A DNA stretch of 5,938 nucleotides from the NCBI GenBank assembly GCA_025450095.1, contig JANWID010000323.1, forward strand, positions 1 through 5,938, written 5' to 3'. Origin of the DNA: Bacteroidia bacterium. Its GTDB lineage: Bacteria; Bacteroidota; Bacteroidia; AKYH767-A; OLB10. How positions within the stretch are numbered: the first letter of the stretch is position 1; the number at the start of each line of letters is the position of its first letter. Made by a program: the position numbers and the translations under genes. Of this stretch, positions 5,467-5,938 are shown piece after piece. The notes beneath the pieces are model-generated. The model did no database searches. It was given only the letters and a program-made list of their open reading frames with translations, and was not told where the DNA came from.

Positions 5467-5938
5467 CTATTCCTTCACAAAACGTTTTACTGTGTTTTTT
5501 TCAGATGAGGTAAGATTCACGAAATAAACGCCGGAAGGTAAGTTGGAGATATCTTTTACAATTGTTTCATGACCGGTTTCCAACTGCATTACAGTTTTAC
5601 CAATCATGTTAACAATTTTAATTTCAGAAACGGAATTGCTGATCCCTGTTATCCGGATCTCCTTTGAAGCAGGATTGGGATAAATTGTAACAGTTGTTGC
5701 AGAAACTTCTGCAAGGCCAACTGTAGATCCATTCTTCGCAGGGAAAGTAATACCGGTATGTGTATTTTTATTATCGTTCTGTGTAACGAATATGGTTATG
5801 TCGCAGTTGTCGATATTGAAATTCGTCGGAACAATATAAGAGTAGCTACGGGTAACAAGAGATCCCTGGGTTGTTGTGGTAATGGTTTCACCCCACTGGC
5901 CGGTAAGCAGATTTCGCATGATATGATTGTGCACATAA
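5467..5938 (-). CDS. C-terminal part of a second Omp28-like protein with T9SS sorting domain
   Basis: The minus-strand frame is open to the right edge: the codon preceding the GTG at 5934 encodes Tyr. The gene is therefore cut by the window and the GTG is internal. The visible residues, beginning YVHNHIMRNLLTGQWG, align without gaps to residues 216-290 of the neighbouring Omp28-like protein, with about 51 of 75 identical by my hand count. The end, IYPNPASKEIRI to VKRFVKE, is a type A T9SS sorting domain only about 38 percent identical to the neighbour's. The conserved Cys in FNIDNCDI corresponds to Cys260 of the paralogue. The CxxC thioredoxin region expected in the N-terminal half cannot be seen here. 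The protein is presumably exported through the outer membrane by the type IX system. It shares the bidirectional terminator with the lipoprotein gene. Confidence 0.88.
   Translation of the reverse strand, partial: YVHNHIMRNLLTGQWGETITTTTQGSLVTRSYSYIVPTNFNIDNCDITIFVTQNDNKNTHTGITFPAKNGSTVGLAEVSATTVTIYPNPASKEIRITGISNSVSEIKIVNMIGKTVMQLETGHETIVKDISNLPSGVYFVNLTSSEKNTVKRFVKE

Overview
The window looks like a chromosomal piece of a member of the Bacteroidota. Two proteins end in a type IX secretion (Por) C-terminal sorting domain. The genes lack clear Shine-Dalgarno sequences, and promoter-like sites match the Bacteroidota TAnnTTTG -7 motif. One lipoprotein carries a Lys-Asp-Asp surface-export signature, and the glycosyltransferase N-terminus (APLDWGLGHATRC) is of a type common in this phylum. 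The base composition is moderately AT-rich. I cannot place it more finely than phylum from sequence alone.

Layout, left to right. Positions 2-325 (+) hold the 3' end of a tyrosine-rich protein of unknown function. It is followed after 37 nt by a small outer-membrane beta-barrel protein (363-1046, +), probably in the same transcript, which ends at a strong intrinsic terminator (1067-1097). The terminator lies inside the 3' end of a convergent GT-B glycosyltransferase gene (1076-2173, -). A 60-bp divergent promoter region separates that gene from trmB, the tRNA m7G46 methyltransferase (2234-2905, +, TTG start). The last codons and stop of trmB lie in the left arm of a 136-bp inverted-repeat element (2892-3027). 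This element looks like a small MITE or dispersed intergenic repeat and contains two further hairpins.

The right half is an envelope and secretion region. It holds an Omp28-like, thioredoxin-fold T9SS cargo protein (3052-4170, -), a 291-bp divergent intergenic region, and a lipoprotein predicted to be surface-exposed (4462-5388, +). A bidirectional terminator (5418-5452) follows, then the C-terminal half of a second Omp28-like T9SS protein (5467 to the right edge, -), which is a close paralogue of the first. The lipoprotein therefore sits in opposite orientation between two duplicated cargo genes.

No RNA genes, CRISPR arrays, transposase genes or phage genes are visible. Most of the content is ordinary: one housekeeping tRNA-modification gene, one glycosyltransferase and several envelope proteins. 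I see no convincing new multi-gene system. The best items for a second look are the inverted-repeat element fused to the end of trmB, the paralogous Omp28-like pair whose halves have diverged at different rates, and the terminator embedded in a convergent coding region.
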